NCBI GenBank assembly: GCA_017460955.1
Contig: JAFTZY010000048.1
Span: 62,001 to 126,000, forward strand
DNA: 64,000 nucleotides
DNA from: Oscillospiraceae bacterium
Lineage (GTDB): Bacteria; Bacillota; Clostridia; Oscillospirales; Ruminococcaceae
Direction: 5' to 3'
Under the pieces are notes generated by a model, which searched no databases, was not told the DNA's origin, and saw only the letters and a program-made list of their open reading frames with translations. Below are positions 32,372 through 40,722 of the stretch, piece by piece. The position numbers were made by a program, and so were the translations under genes. How positions within the stretch are numbered: position 1 is the first letter of the stretch; each line of letters opens with the position of its first letter.

Positions 32372-32494
32372 GTTGGTCGCTCCTATCTCCGCACAGCGCT
32401 GGCATATCCGTGCGGAATGTGCGGCAGTTCCGCTGTGATATACCGCCGGAGCACCCGGCTCCGTCAGAGATAGTATGCGCACAGTTTCCCGGAA

Positions 32495-32836
32495 TTATGC
32501 AGCCGGAGGCTCCGTAACATTCTGTGTCGGCTCGGTCGCCGCATCCACGTCCGAGACTGCCGGCATCTGCACATTCGTGCCGGGCTTGTAGTCCGTGCGC
32601 TGATCGCGCAGGCTCCACACACTCAGACCGAGTCCGGCACACAGCGCAAGGGATGCCGCAATGTAGAACACATACCGGGCGCCATGGGGCTTGGCAGGAC
32701 GCACCGCCTCACAGGTGAGCTCGTCCTCCATTTCATGGTAGTCCTTCTGGTACAGCTCCCGCTTCATGCGCTCCGTCAGCTCCTGCGGTGCATGGACGCT
32801 GTCATAAGCGTTTTTGATCTCATGCTTCAAGTTCAT
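32495..32836 (-). CDS. Putative anti-sigma factor (membrane)
   Basis: The 113-residue protein has a cytosolic N-terminal helical part (EIKNAYDSVHAPQELTERMK, like many anti-sigma domains of clostridial ECF systems), one membrane helix (about 56-75) and a short outside tail. It starts inside the stop of the sigma-factor gene (ATGA overlap), the usual order for an ECF sigma/anti-sigma pair. It would hold the sigma factor at the membrane until a signal arrives. There is no zinc motif. The function is inferred mainly from layout and gene pairing. Confidence 0.75.
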   Translation of the reverse strand: MNLKHEIKNAYDSVHAPQELTERMKRELYQKDYHEMEDELTCEAVRPAKPHGARYVFYIAASLALCAGLGLSVWSLRDQRTDYKPGTNVQMPAVSDVDAATEPTQNVTEPPAA

Positions 32837-33345
32837 GCCTTTGCACCTCCCAGCTTTGACCGCAGCTTCCGGCGGCCCCTTGACAACTGCTGGGATACCG
32901 CCGATTCCGACTGCTCCGTCAGCTCGGCGATCTCCCGGATGGAATACTCCTCATAATAATACAGATAGATGGCAATACGGTACTTCTCCGGCAGCGCCAT
33001 CACGGCACGCAGCACCCGCGAATCCCTCGACTGCTCCTCGCTCTGCACCAGCAGCTCCGGATCAAAATCAACGCGCTTGCGCCGCCATGCACTGCGCAGC
33101 AGATTGCGCCCCGTATTGACTGTGACACGGATGAGCCATGCGCGTTCGTGCGTTTCGCTCTCGAACACCGGATGGGACCGGAAATACCGGAAAAATACCT
33201 CCTGCATCACATCCTCCGCATCCGGGACGTTTCCCGTTACCGTCAGTGCGGTCCGGTAGACCAGGTCCTGGTACCGATCGACTGCCGCGAAGGTCATGCC
33301 CGACATCCGGATGGCCGTTTGCGGTGCCTCCTCGGATCGTTGCAT
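32833..33345 (-). CDS. ECF-type RNA polymerase sigma factor
   Basis: The 170-residue SigW/RpoE-like sigma factor has region 2 with YQDLVYRTALTVTGNVPDAE and DVMQEVFFRYFRS, a short linker, and region 4 with LPEKYRIAIYLYYYEEYSI and the helix-turn-helix REIAELTEQSESAVSQQLSR. The ATG at 33354 touches the Shine-Dalgarno sequence (GGGAGGAGG), so the ATG at 33345, nine bases further, is taken. It is paired with the anti-sigma gene by a 4-base overlap. Target promoters cannot be told from this window; no convincing autoregulatory promoter was identified in 33355-33500. Confidence 0.9.
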   Translation of the reverse strand: MQRSEEAPQTAIRMSGMTFAAVDRYQDLVYRTALTVTGNVPDAEDVMQEVFFRYFRSHPVFESETHERAWLIRVTVNTGRNLLRSAWRRKRVDFDPELLVQSEEQSRDSRVLRAVMALPEKYRIAIYLYYYEEYSIREIAELTEQSESAVSQQLSRGRRKLRSKLGGAKA

Positions 33346-33508
33346 TGTCAGCATCCTCCTCCCGCCTTTCTCCCTTTGGGCTTTTGTCTATCATACACAT
33401 GAGCGGGCCGATTCCTGACAGATTTGCCGGACGTCCCTCAAAAAATCGTGAATTTGCACAAAGCAAGATGCATATATTATACAAATTATATGAATCCTTG
33501 ATACCCGG

Positions 33509-33538
33509 TTGACTTTTTCCTGCGTACTATGCTATAAT
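33509..33538 (+). promoter_or_regulatory. Promoter for the GGDEF-EAL gene
   Basis: TTGACT (33509-33514), 18-base spacer, TATAAT (33533-33538) with extended TGC. Confidence 0.75.
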
Positions 33539-33585
33539 AAAATTGATATATATGCGCATTCTTTCATGAACGGAGGGGGATCATC

Positions 33586-35247
33586 ATGGATGCACAGCGC
33601 CTGCGCAAGCTCAATGAACTGTATGAAGCCTTTGCCATTCTTGCCGACGGCAGCTATGTCTATCTGTGTGACATCAAGGAGGATTATTCCAGGTGGTCCA
33701 AGGCCGCCGTTGATTTCTTTGATCTGCCAGGTGAGTACATGTACCATGCCGGTGACATCTGGGAGGAGCACATCCACCCGGAGGACCGCAGCAGCTACCA
33801 TGCGAGCATTGCCCGGATCTTCTCGGGGGAGGACCGCGGTCACGATATGCAGTACCGTGCCGCTGCCCGCGACGGCAGCTATGCGATGTGTACCTGCCGG
33901 GGCGTGGTGCTCTTTGACGAGGACGGGCAGCCCAATTATTTCGGCGGTGCCATCAAGAACCACGAGCTGCTCAGCTATATCGACACGGTCACAGGTCTGC
34001 GCAGCCTCTACGGCTTCTTCGATGACCTGCGCTCGATGTGCTGGCGCGAGAAGAGCGCGACCGTGCTGCTCATCGGCATCAACCAATTCTCCAATGTCAA
34101 CGATATTTACGGATACACCTTCGGTAATTCCGTGCTCCAGAAGGTCGGCAAGATCCTGCGGACGGAATTCTCCAACGCCGGGCTCCTCTACCGCATGGAC
34201 GGCACCAAGTTTGCCCTGATCTCGAGTGATACCCCCATCGAAACGCTCACGGAGATCTACAAGCGCGTCCAGAACATCCTCTCCCACGAGTTCTTCGTCA
34301 AGGGGGAGCGTGTGAGCCTGTCACTCAACGCGGGCGCCGTGGTGCTCGAGAGCTTCCACATCAGCATGGAGACGGTGTATTCCTGCCTGAAATACGCCTA
34401 TTATGAGTCCAAGGACACAAAGCTCGGCGATATGGTCATCTTCGCCAACCGTCTGAGCGACGAGAACCGTCTGCTGCTCGAAAAGCTCAATGTCATCCGC
34501 AACAGCGTATCGGATGAATGCGACGGCTTCTATCTGTGCTACCAGCCCATTGTGGATGCTGCCACCGAGCAGCTCAAAGGTATGGAGGCACTCCTGCGCT
34601 GGCACAACGACTACTACGGCAGTGTGCCGCCCATCCAGTTCATCCCCGTGCTCGAACAGGATCCCCTGTTCCCGGATCTGGGAAAATGGATCCTGCGTCG
34701 TGCCATGGAGGACACGCTTCCGCTTCTCGGAAAGTACCCGGATCTGGTGGTGAATGTCAACCTGTCCTATGCACAGCTCGAAAAGAGCGATTTTGTCGCC
34801 TCCGTCCTGAACCTGCTGGAGGACACAGGACTGCCGCCCAGAAATCTGTGCCTGGAGATCACGGAGCGCTGCCGCCTGCTCGATACGGTCATCCTCAAGA
34901 ACATGTGCCGCGTGTTCCGCGAGCACGGGATCCGCATCGCACTCGATGATTTCGGTACGGGCTTCTCCTCGCTCGGCATCCTCCGGGAGCTCCCGGTGGA
35001 CATCATCAAGATCGACCGCATGTTTGTCAAGGATCTGGTCCGCAATGTCAGCGACCAGCAGACCATCCAGGTCATTTCCGGTCTTGCCGACGCCTTCTCC
35101 GCCGATGTCTGCGTGGAGGGCGTGGAAACGGAGGACATCCGGGATTTCCTGCGCCGGTACCATATCACGAGCTTCCAGGGGTATCTCTATTCCATGCCTC
35201 TGACGATCTTTGATTTCCGTGAAAAATATGTCCCCGAAACCCTGTGA
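33586..35247 (+). CDS. PAS-(degenerate GGDEF)-EAL protein, probable c-di-GMP phosphodiesterase
   Basis: The 553-residue protein has no membrane helix. An N-terminal PAS-like sensor (about 20-125) precedes a GGDEF fold at about 130-290 in which the signature is YRMDGTKFALIS, so the G-G-D/E-E-F active site is lost. The EAL domain at about 305-550 retains GMEALLRWH, LCLEITERC, IALDDFGTGFSS, IIKIDRMFVK and VEGVET, the metal and catalytic set of active phosphodiesterases. It should degrade c-di-GMP, with the GGDEF part at most a GTP sensor. It is monocistronic, with its own promoter and terminator. AAGTGAGTATs of a partner cyclase are not seen in the window. Confidence 0.9.
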   Translation: MDAQRLRKLNELYEAFAILADGSYVYLCDIKEDYSRWSKAAVDFFDLPGEYMYHAGDIWEEHIHPEDRSSYHASIARIFSGEDRGHDMQYRAAARDGSYAMCTCRGVVLFDEDGQPNYFGGAIKNHELLSYIDTVTGLRSLYGFFDDLRSMCWREKSATVLLIGINQFSNVNDIYGYTFGNSVLQKVGKILRTEFSNAGLLYRMDGTKFALISSDTPIETLTEIYKRVQNILSHEFFVKGERVSLSLNAGAVVLESFHISMETVYSCLKYAYYESKDTKLGDMVIFANRLSDENRLLLEKLNVIRNSVSDECDGFYLCYQPIVDAATEQLKGMEALLRWHNDYYGSVPPIQFIPVLEQDPLFPDLGKWILRRAMEDTLPLLGKYPDLVVNVNLSYAQLEKSDFVASVLNLLEDTGLPPRNLCLEITERCRLLDTVILKNMCRVFREHGIRIALDDFGTGFSSLGILRELPVDIIKIDRMFVKDLVRNVSDQQTIQVISGLADAFSADVCVEGVETEDIRDFLRRYHITSFQGYLYSMPLTIFDFREKYVPETL

Positions 35248-35259
35248 CCCCGTGATACG

Positions 35260-35287
35260 ATGCCCCGGCTGCTGCCGGGGCATTTTC
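35260..35287. terminator. Terminator between GGDEF-EAL gene and queA
   Basis: ATGCCCCGGC (35260-35269), loop TGCT, GCCGGGGCAT (35274-35283), then TTTTCT; it also serves queA from the other side. Confidence 0.88.
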
Positions 35288-36330
35288 TATGCATCAAGGC
35301 CGGGCAGGATGGCCATGCTGTCCCCGAAGGAGAAGAAGCGGTAGCGCTCCTGTACGGCGATACGGTAGGCCTCCATGGTATGCTCATAGCCCATGAAGGC
35401 GGACACGAGCATGATGAGTGTGCTCTCGGGCAGATGGAAATTCGTGATCAGTCCGTCGATGACCCGGAAGGTGTAGCCCGGATAGATGAAAATATCCGTA
35501 TCCCCCTCACAGGCATGCAGGGCCCCCTCGCAGCGCTGCGCCGCACTCTCGAGCGTCCGGCAGGAGGTCGTGCCAACGGCGATCACCCGGCCGCCCTGTG
35601 CCTTCGTGCGCAGGATCGCTTCGGCCGTCTCCTCCGGTAACAGAAAATGCTCGGTGTGCATATGATGATCCAGGATGTTCTCCTCCTTCACCGGCCGGAA
35701 GGTCCCAAGGCCGACATGGAGCGTCACATAGGCGATCCCCACGCCGCTCTCCCGGAGCGCTGCAAGCATCTCCTTGGTGAAGTGCAGTCCCGCTGTCGGC
35801 GCGGCGGCGGAGCCCAGCTCCCGGGAGTACACCGTCTGGTAGCGCTCCTTATCCTGGAGCTTTTCGGTGATGTACGGTGGGAGGGGCATCTGCCCGACAT
35901 CCTCCAGGGCCGTGTAGAAATTCCCCTCGCAGGAAAACTGCACGATGCGGTTGCCGTCCTCCTGCACGGAGAGGACCTCCGCTTGCAGACGGCCGCCGCC
36001 GAAGGAGAACCGGGCGCCGGGCTTGCATTTCTTGCCGGGCCGGCAGATGATCTCCCAGCGCTTGTCCCCGTGCTCGCGCAGCAGCAGAAATTCCACAAAG
36101 CTGCCCGTGCCCTCCTTCTCGCCGTACAACCGTGCCGGCAGCACGCGGGAATCGTTGAGCACGAGAAGGTCACCGGGCCGCAGGAGCGACCCCAGGTCAT
36201 AGAAATGATGATGGGATACCGCGCCCGTATCCCGGTCCACGGCCATCATGCGGGAGGCATTGCGGGGCTCGGCCGGGTGCTGGGCGATCAATTCTTCGGG
36301 AAGGTCATAGTAAAAATCAGATTTTTTCAT
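35287..36330 (-). CDS. queA: S-adenosylmethionine:tRNA ribosyltransferase-isomerase
   Basis: Makes epoxyqueuosine in tRNA from the 7-aminomethyl-7-deazaguanine precursor, using the ribosyl part of SAM. The length of 347 residues is typical. Motifs: [20 protein letters not shown] at the N-terminus, [34 protein letters not shown]-like [34 protein letters not shown] and [24 protein letters not shown] lies before the ATG. No tgt or queG neighbour is in the window. It converges on the GGDEF-EAL gene. Confidence 0.96.
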   Translation of the reverse strand: MKKSDFYYDLPEELIAQHPAEPRNASRMMAVDRDTGAVSHHHFYDLGSLLRPGDLLVLNDSRVLPARLYGEKEGTGSFVEFLLLREHGDKRWEIICRPGKKCKPGARFSFGGGRLQAEVLSVQEDGNRIVQFSCEGNFYTALEDVGQMPLPPYITEKLQDKERYQTVYSRELGSAAAPTAGLHFTKEMLAALRESGVGIAYVTLHVGLGTFRPVKEENILDHHMHTEHFLLPEETAEAILRTKAQGGRVIAVGTTSCRTLESAAQRCEGALHACEGDTDIFIYPGYTFRVIDGLITNFHLPESTLIMLVSAFMGYEHTMEAYRIAVQERYRFFSFGDSMAILPGLDA

Positions 36331-36432
36331 GGTTTCACCTTATTTTATTTTGTATTTGCTGTGCTTTTCCTGTCTTTTTTCAGCGTGGCGGCGTTCCGGA
36401 CGCCGGATCATGAATTTTTCTGAAGATACCAC

Positions 36433-36461
36433 TTGACAAATGCACGCAGACATGCTATGAT
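36433..36461 (+). promoter_or_regulatory. Promoter for the lysine riboswitch-asd operon
   Basis: TTGACA (36433-36438), 17-base spacer, TATGAT (36456-36461) with extended TGC. Transcription would begin right at the riboswitch P1 stem (36471). Confidence 0.85.
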
Positions 36462-36470
36462 AATAAATAG

Positions 36471-36630
36471 GATAGAGGTGCGGCTGCGATGAGTAGCAGC
36501 TCCGAGGGTGCTCAGACCCCGGGACGGGCTGTGAAAGGCAATGCCGCCGAAGAGAGGCAGTTGAGCAATGCGTCTCTGGTGCTGTACTGAACAAGTGCCG
36601 CACTGTCATCATGTGTGATGGAGAGCTATC
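36471..36630 (+). ncRNA. Lysine riboswitch (L-box)
   Basis: Conserved L-box wording in order: GATAGAGGTGCGG, GATGAGTAGC, GTGAAAGGCAATGCCGCCGA, ACTGTCATC and GATGGAGAGCTATC. GATAG (36471-36475) pairs with CTATC (36626-36630) as P1. An intrinsic terminator at 36669-36691 follows, so lysine binding is expected to shut off asd-dapA-dapB by premature termination. Confidence 0.93.
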
Positions 36631-36668
36631 GGCAGCATAAGCCAATAATTCTATTATAACACATGATG

Positions 36669-36691
36669 AACCGGTTTTCAACCGGTTTTTT
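36669..36691 (+). terminator. Riboswitch-controlled terminator before asd
   Basis: AACCGGTT, TTC, AACCGGTT followed by a T tract (to 36691). It lies between the L-box aptamer and asd and is the likely expression platform. Confidence 0.8.
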
Positions 36692-36753
36692 CATTATTCA
36701 CCAAATTTTTTGGGCGCTCCGTCCTAAGCGTCCGGGAAAAGGAGAAATGTGTT

Positions 36754-37836
36754 ATGAAGCAGTACAATGTAGGTATCCTCGGTGCGACCGGTATGGTCGG
36801 CCAGCGCTTTGCGACCCTGCTCGCAGAGCATCCGTGGTTCCGTGTCAAGGTCCTCGCCGCCTCCCCCCGCAGTGCGGGCAAGACCTATGAGGAGGCTGTC
36901 GGCAGCCGCTGGGCCATGACCGTTCCGATGCCGGAATCCCTCAAGGGCATGGTCGTTCGTGACCTGAATGCCGAGAAGGAAGCCATTGCTTCCGAGGTGG
37001 ATTTCGTATTCTGCGCCGTGGATATGAAGAAGGATGAGATCCGTGCGCTCGAGGAGAGCTATGCAAAGCTCGAATGCCCGGTCATTTCCAATAATTCCGC
37101 TCACCGCTTCACCCCCGATGTTCCCATGGTCGTGCCGGAGCTCAATCCGGAGCACATTGAGATCATCGAGGCACAGAGAAAGCGTCTGGGCACCAAGAGA
37201 GGCTTTATCGCCGTCAAGTCCAACTGCTCCATCCAGAGCTATGTACCCGCCCTGCATCCGCTGCGTGAGGCATTCGGGCTGACAAAGGTCCTCGCCTGCA
37301 CCTATCAGGCCATCTCCGGCGCCGGCAAGACCTTCGAGACCTGGCCGGATATGGTGGATAACCTCATCCCCTTCATCGGCGGTGAGGAGGAGAAGTCCGA
37401 GCAGGAGCCGCTGAAGGTATGGGGCACCATCGAGAACGGCGAGATCGTCAAGGCCACTGTACCGTCCATCACGACCCAGTGCCTGCGCGTTCCGGTCTCC
37501 GACGGCCATACGGCAGCTGTTTTTGCAAGCTTTGAGAAGAAGCCCACCAAGGAGCAGATCCTCGAGCTGTGGCAGAACTTCAAGGGCATCCCGCAGGAGC
37601 TCGAGCTGCCCTCCGCACCCAAGCAGTTCATCCACTACTTTGAAGAGGATAACCGTCCGCAGGCAAAGCTGGACCGCGGTCTGGAGGGCGGCATGGCCGT
37701 TTCCGTGGGCCGTCTGCGTGAGGATACGCAGTACGATTACAAGTTTGTATGCCTGTCCCACAACACCCTGAGAGGTGCCGCAGGCGGCGGCGTTCTGCTC
37801 GCCGAGCTGCTTGCAGCCAAGGGCTACTTTGATTGA
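36754..37836 (+). CDS. asd: Aspartate-semialdehyde dehydrogenase
   Basis: Reduces aspartyl phosphate to the semialdehyde, the branch point to lysine/diaminopimelate, threonine and methionine. The 360-residue product is of the archaeal/fungal-like subfamily. NADP site GILGATGMVGQRF, catalytic cysteine C158 in VKSNCSIQSY, TYQAISGAGKTFETW and the histidine-bearing LRVPVSDGHTAAVF. Placed directly behind a lysine riboswitch and 50 bases ahead of dapA, so it is feedback-controlled by lysine as the first gene of the operon. Confidence 0.95.
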   Translation: MKQYNVGILGATGMVGQRFATLLAEHPWFRVKVLAASPRSAGKTYEEAVGSRWAMTVPMPESLKGMVVRDLNAEKEAIASEVDFVFCAVDMKKDEIRALEESYAKLECPVISNNSAHRFTPDVPMVVPELNPEHIEIIEAQRKRLGTKRGFIAVKSNCSIQSYVPALHPLREAFGLTKVLACTYQAISGAGKTFETWPDMVDNLIPFIGGEEEKSEQEPLKVWGTIENGEIVKATVPSITTQCLRVPVSDGHTAAVFASFEKKPTKEQILELWQNFKGIPQELELPSAPKQFIHYFEEDNRPQAKLDRGLEGGMAVSVGRLREDTQYDYKFVCLSHNTLRGAAGGGVLLAELLAAKGYFD

Positions 37837-37886
37837 TGCGCAATGCCCGGTGCATGCCGGGCATCCATCCATGAGGAGGTTACATC

Positions 37887-38774
37887 ATGAAGAACACCAT
37901 TTTTACCGGTGCAGCCGTTGCCATTATCACCCCGTTCCTTGAGGACGGCTCCATTGATTTTGACGGCTTTGGCACCAATATCGATGCACAGATCGAAAAC
38001 GGCACGGATGCCATCGTGGTCTGCGGCACCACCGGCGAGTCCTCCACTATGACGGACGAGGAGCACCGCGAGTGCATCCGCTACTGTGTGGAGCGTACCG
38101 CACACAGGGTCCCCGTCATCGCCGGTACCGGCAGCAACGACACACATTATGCAGTCGAGCTGTCCCAGGAGGCGGAAAAGCTCGGTGCGGACGGTCTGCT
38201 GCTCGTCACCCCCTATTACAACAAGACCACGCAGGCAGGCCTGTATGAGCATTTCAAGGCCATCGCCGACAGCGTGAGCATCCCCTCGATCCTCTACAAC
38301 ATCCCCGGCCGCACGGGCATGTCCATTGCGGTGGACACCGTAAGCAGGCTTGCCGATCATCCGAACATCGCCGCCATCAAGGAGGCCTCCGGCAACATCA
38401 GCTACACCGCACAGGTGGCAGCTGCCTGTGGGGACCGCATCGACATCTACAGCGGCAATGACGATATGATCGTACCGATCATGTCTTTAGGCGGCAAGGG
38501 TGTCATCAGTGTACTCTCGAACATCCTCCCCCGTGAGACCCACGAGATCACGCAGCTCTGTCTGGACAACGACTTCCAGGCTGCCGGCGTGCTCCAGCTC
38601 AAGTATCTTGACCTCATCAACAGTCTGTTCTGTGAGGTCAACCCGATCCCTGTCAAGGAGGCTATGAACCGTCTTGGCATGGCCGCAGGTCCCTGCCGGA
38701 TGCCGCTGACCCGCATGGGTGACAAGGCAGCGGAGCGTCTGTGCGGCTCCATGCAGAAGCTCGGCATGCTGTAA
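37887..38774 (+). CDS. dapA: 4-hydroxy-tetrahydrodipicolinate synthase
   Basis: Condenses pyruvate with aspartate semialdehyde, the first committed step to diaminopimelate and lysine. The 295-residue TIM barrel has CGTTGESSTMTDEEH, GTGSNDTHYAVELS, the catalytic tyrosine in ILYNIPGRTGM and the Schiff-base lysine K165 in AAIKEASGN. It is second gene of the asd-dapA-dapB operon; GAGGAGG lies before the ATG. Supplies both lysine and peptidoglycan meso-diaminopimelate. Confidence 0.96.
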   Translation: MKNTIFTGAAVAIITPFLEDGSIDFDGFGTNIDAQIENGTDAIVVCGTTGESSTMTDEEHRECIRYCVERTAHRVPVIAGTGSNDTHYAVELSQEAEKLGADGLLLVTPYYNKTTQAGLYEHFKAIADSVSIPSILYNIPGRTGMSIAVDTVSRLADHPNIAAIKEASGNISYTAQVAAACGDRIDIYSGNDDMIVPIMSLGGKGVISVLSNILPRETHEITQLCLDNDFQAAGVLQLKYLDLINSLFCEVNPIPVKEAMNRLGMAAGPCRMPLTRMGDKAAERLCGSMQKLGML

Positions 38775-38800
38775 GACTTGGCGTTAGGAGGTAGAAAACC

Positions 38801-39565
38801 ATGGAACGGACCAAGATCCTGATCGTGGGTGCAAACGGCAAGATGGGGCACGCTGTTGCAGCAGCGGCTGCGGGCCGTGAGGACTGTGTGATCTGCGCCG
38901 GCATCGATCTGAACACCAAGGCATATGGGGAATTCCCCATTTACGACAGCTTTACCGCACTGACGGAGCGTCCGGATGTTGTGATCGACTTCTCCAATCC
39001 GGCACTGCTTGGCACCCTGCTCGACTACTGTCTGGCGGGCGGCATCCCCTGTGTGCTGGCCACGACCGGCTACAGTGAGGAACAGATCGCGCAGATCAAG
39101 AAGGCGGCGGCTTCCATTCCGGTCTTTTTCTCGTTCAACATGTCCCTGGGCATCAACCTGCTCGTGCAGCTTGCCAAAAAGGCAACGGCTGTACTGGGCG
39201 GCCAGTTCGACATTGAGATCGTCGAGAAGCACCACAACCAGAAGCTCGATGCCCCGAGCGGCACGGCCCTGATGATCGCCGATGCCATCAATGCCTCGCT
39301 TGACGGGCAGTACCATTATGTATACGACCGCCACTCCAAGCGGGCAAAGCGTGAAAAGACCGAGATCGGCCTGCACGCCATCCGGGGCGGCACCATCGTC
39401 GGCGAGCATGACATCATTTTCGCCGGACATGACGAGGTCATCACCCTCTCCCACAGCGCTGCCTCCAAGGAGGTCTTTGCCGTGGGGGCTGTGAATGCGG
39501 GCGTGTTCCTCGCCAAGCAGCAGCCCGGTCTCTATGACATGAGTGCGCTCATGCAGAGTCTATAA
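38801..39565 (+). CDS. dapB: 4-hydroxy-tetrahydrodipicolinate reductase
   Basis: NAD(P)H-dependent reductase following DapA. The 254-residue product has GANGKMGHAV as dinucleotide fold, CVLATTGYSEEQI, and the substrate/catalytic motif EKHHNQKLDAPSGTAL, then GEHDIIFAGHDEVI. It is the last recognisable gene of the lysine-riboswitch operon. The stop TAA overlaps an ATG (TAATG) that opens the next short frame, and a GC-rich hairpin at 39576-39595 follows. Confidence 0.96.
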   Translation: MERTKILIVGANGKMGHAVAAAAAGREDCVICAGIDLNTKAYGEFPIYDSFTALTERPDVVIDFSNPALLGTLLDYCLAGGIPCVLATTGYSEEQIAQIKKAAASIPVFFSFNMSLGINLLVQLAKKATAVLGGQFDIEIVEKHHNQKLDAPSGTALMIADAINASLDGQYHYVYDRHSKRAKREKTEIGLHAIRGGTIVGEHDIIFAGHDEVITLSHSAASKEVFAVGAVNAGVFLAKQQPGLYDMSALMQSL

Positions 39566-39843
39566 TGCAAACGCAGCGCCGGGTAAAACCGGCGCAAGTT
39601 ACGACGGATACGGATTCAGTTGTGGAGGCGTTTGAGGAGCGCATGACACAGGATGAGATCCAGCAGGCAAAGGCCTCGGATATGATCGGCGAGTATGAGC
39701 CTGTATACGCCGCAGTCATCGTCAGGATGCCTTATCGCTTTGCTCGTTGGTGTTGGTATTGTCGTTCTGTTTATCATGTTCTTCATTCTTGTTATCGTGA
39801 TCTCCGCTGTTTCAGGTGGTGGAGAATCATCAAGTCAGAATAG
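39565..39843 (+). pseudogene. N-terminal fragment out of frame with the following gene
   Basis: Open frame of 92 codons whose first 50 residues are hydrophilic (MTQDEIQQAKASDMIGEYEP from 39640 is the most protein-like part) and whose remainder is Arg/Trp/Cys-rich nonsense because it reads the next gene out of frame. The next frame has a stop at 39683-39685, so the membrane-anchored FxLYD-like gene lacks its own credible start. A single-base indel near 39700-39730 would join the two. It may be a true mutation, an assembly error or the junction of an insertion. Confidence 0.45.
39576..39595 (+). terminator. Hairpin directly after dapB
   Basis: GCGCCGG (39576-39582), loop GTAAAA, CCGGCGC (39589-39595). 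There is no T run, so it may be a weak terminator or an mRNA 3' end stabiliser. Confidence 0.45.
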
Positions 39844-40579
39844 TAGTACTCAAATCATAGAATCCGTTACAGATACGAAGGATGATGACCCGAGCAGTGT
39901 GCCTGACGTTCAAAGCAGTGACGATTTGGATAGCGTACAGAGTGATGACGAAGTTTCCGGCTTTTCCTATGAAGTTACAGATACAGTTTTTCATTACTAC
40001 ACAAATTCAATCGGATCACGCGAATATTCTGGAATAATAGAAATAACAAACACAGGAACTACAAATATATATCTTAAAGACTGCATATTTGATCTTGAAG
40101 ATGATAACGGACACTTGCTACAAAGCTATGATTTCATTTCAAGCTGCCCGGATATTATCGCCCCCGGAGAGAAAGGATATTTTTATAATGGCATCACTTC
40201 AACAATGATCGATGATTCCGTTTCACTTGAAAACGGCATAAACTTTGTGCCAAAATATGAAGTGGTAGAGGCAAGGGGAGATATTGTAGACTACGAAATA
40301 ACAGACACAGAAATGAGAGAGGATGATTTTGGGTTTACAAAGATTACAGGGCGCATCACAAATAACGCAGAAGAAGATGATGGGCTTGTATATATCCAGT
40401 TTGTTTTCAAGGACAGTAATGATAAAATTATGTTTATTTTTGGCCACAATGTCACTGGCTTGGATGCTGGATCCACACAAAGCTTTGAAGCAACCAATTC
40501 TTTTGGCGATGAAACCATAGATCAAAATGAAATAGCTACATATGAGGTTATCGCAAGAAAAGGATATTATCAGTGGTGA
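39695..40579 (+). CDS. Membrane-anchored FxLYD-like protein, low-GC, probably 5'-truncated
   Basis: The frame encodes 294 residues: a hydrophobic helix (about 12-40, GCLIALLVGVGIVVLFIMFF), a Ser/Asp-rich linker and two beta-rich domains. The second (DYEITDTEMREDDFGFTKIT, GRITNNAEEDDGLVYIQFVF) looks like an FxLYD domain. Its base composition from about 39790 on is clearly AT-richer than any neighbour, with many ATA, ACA and AAT codons. The ATG at 39695 has no Shine-Dalgarno. Related proteins usually carry a short hydrophilic or zinc-ribbon N-terminus before the helix, consistent with the out-of-frame fragment upstream being the lost start. Confidence 0.6.
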   Translation: MSLYTPQSSSGCLIALLVGVGIVVLFIMFFILVIVISAVSGGGESSSQNSSTQIIESVTDTKDDDPSSVPDVQSSDDLDSVQSDDEVSGFSYEVTDTVFHYYTNSIGSREYSGIIEITNTGTTNIYLKDCIFDLEDDNGHLLQSYDFISSCPDIIAPGEKGYFYNGITSTMIDDSVSLENGINFVPKYEVVEARGDIVDYEITDTEMREDDFGFTKITGRITNNAEEDDGLVYIQFVFKDSNDKIMFIFGHNVTGLDAGSTQSFEATNSFGDETIDQNEIATYEVIARKGYYQW

Positions 40580-40674
40580 TTGACCCCCTCAACCACTATT
40601 GCAATCATGAGGCCTATAACGGGGGGAAGAAGAAAGGTAACGAACTGTCTGCCCTCGTCCATTAAGATCAAAAC

Positions 40675-40712
40675 AAGCTTTGCCCCGGGACAATACTCCC
40701 GGGGCAAAGCTT
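40675..40712. terminator. Terminator for the alanine symporter gene
   Basis: AAGCTTTGCCCCGGGA (40675-40690), loop CAATAC, TCCCGGGGCAAAGCTT (40697-40712): a perfect 16-bp stem, working for both the leftward symporter gene and the rightward low-GC gene. Confidence 0.88.
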
Positions 40713-40722
40713 ATTACTGCAA

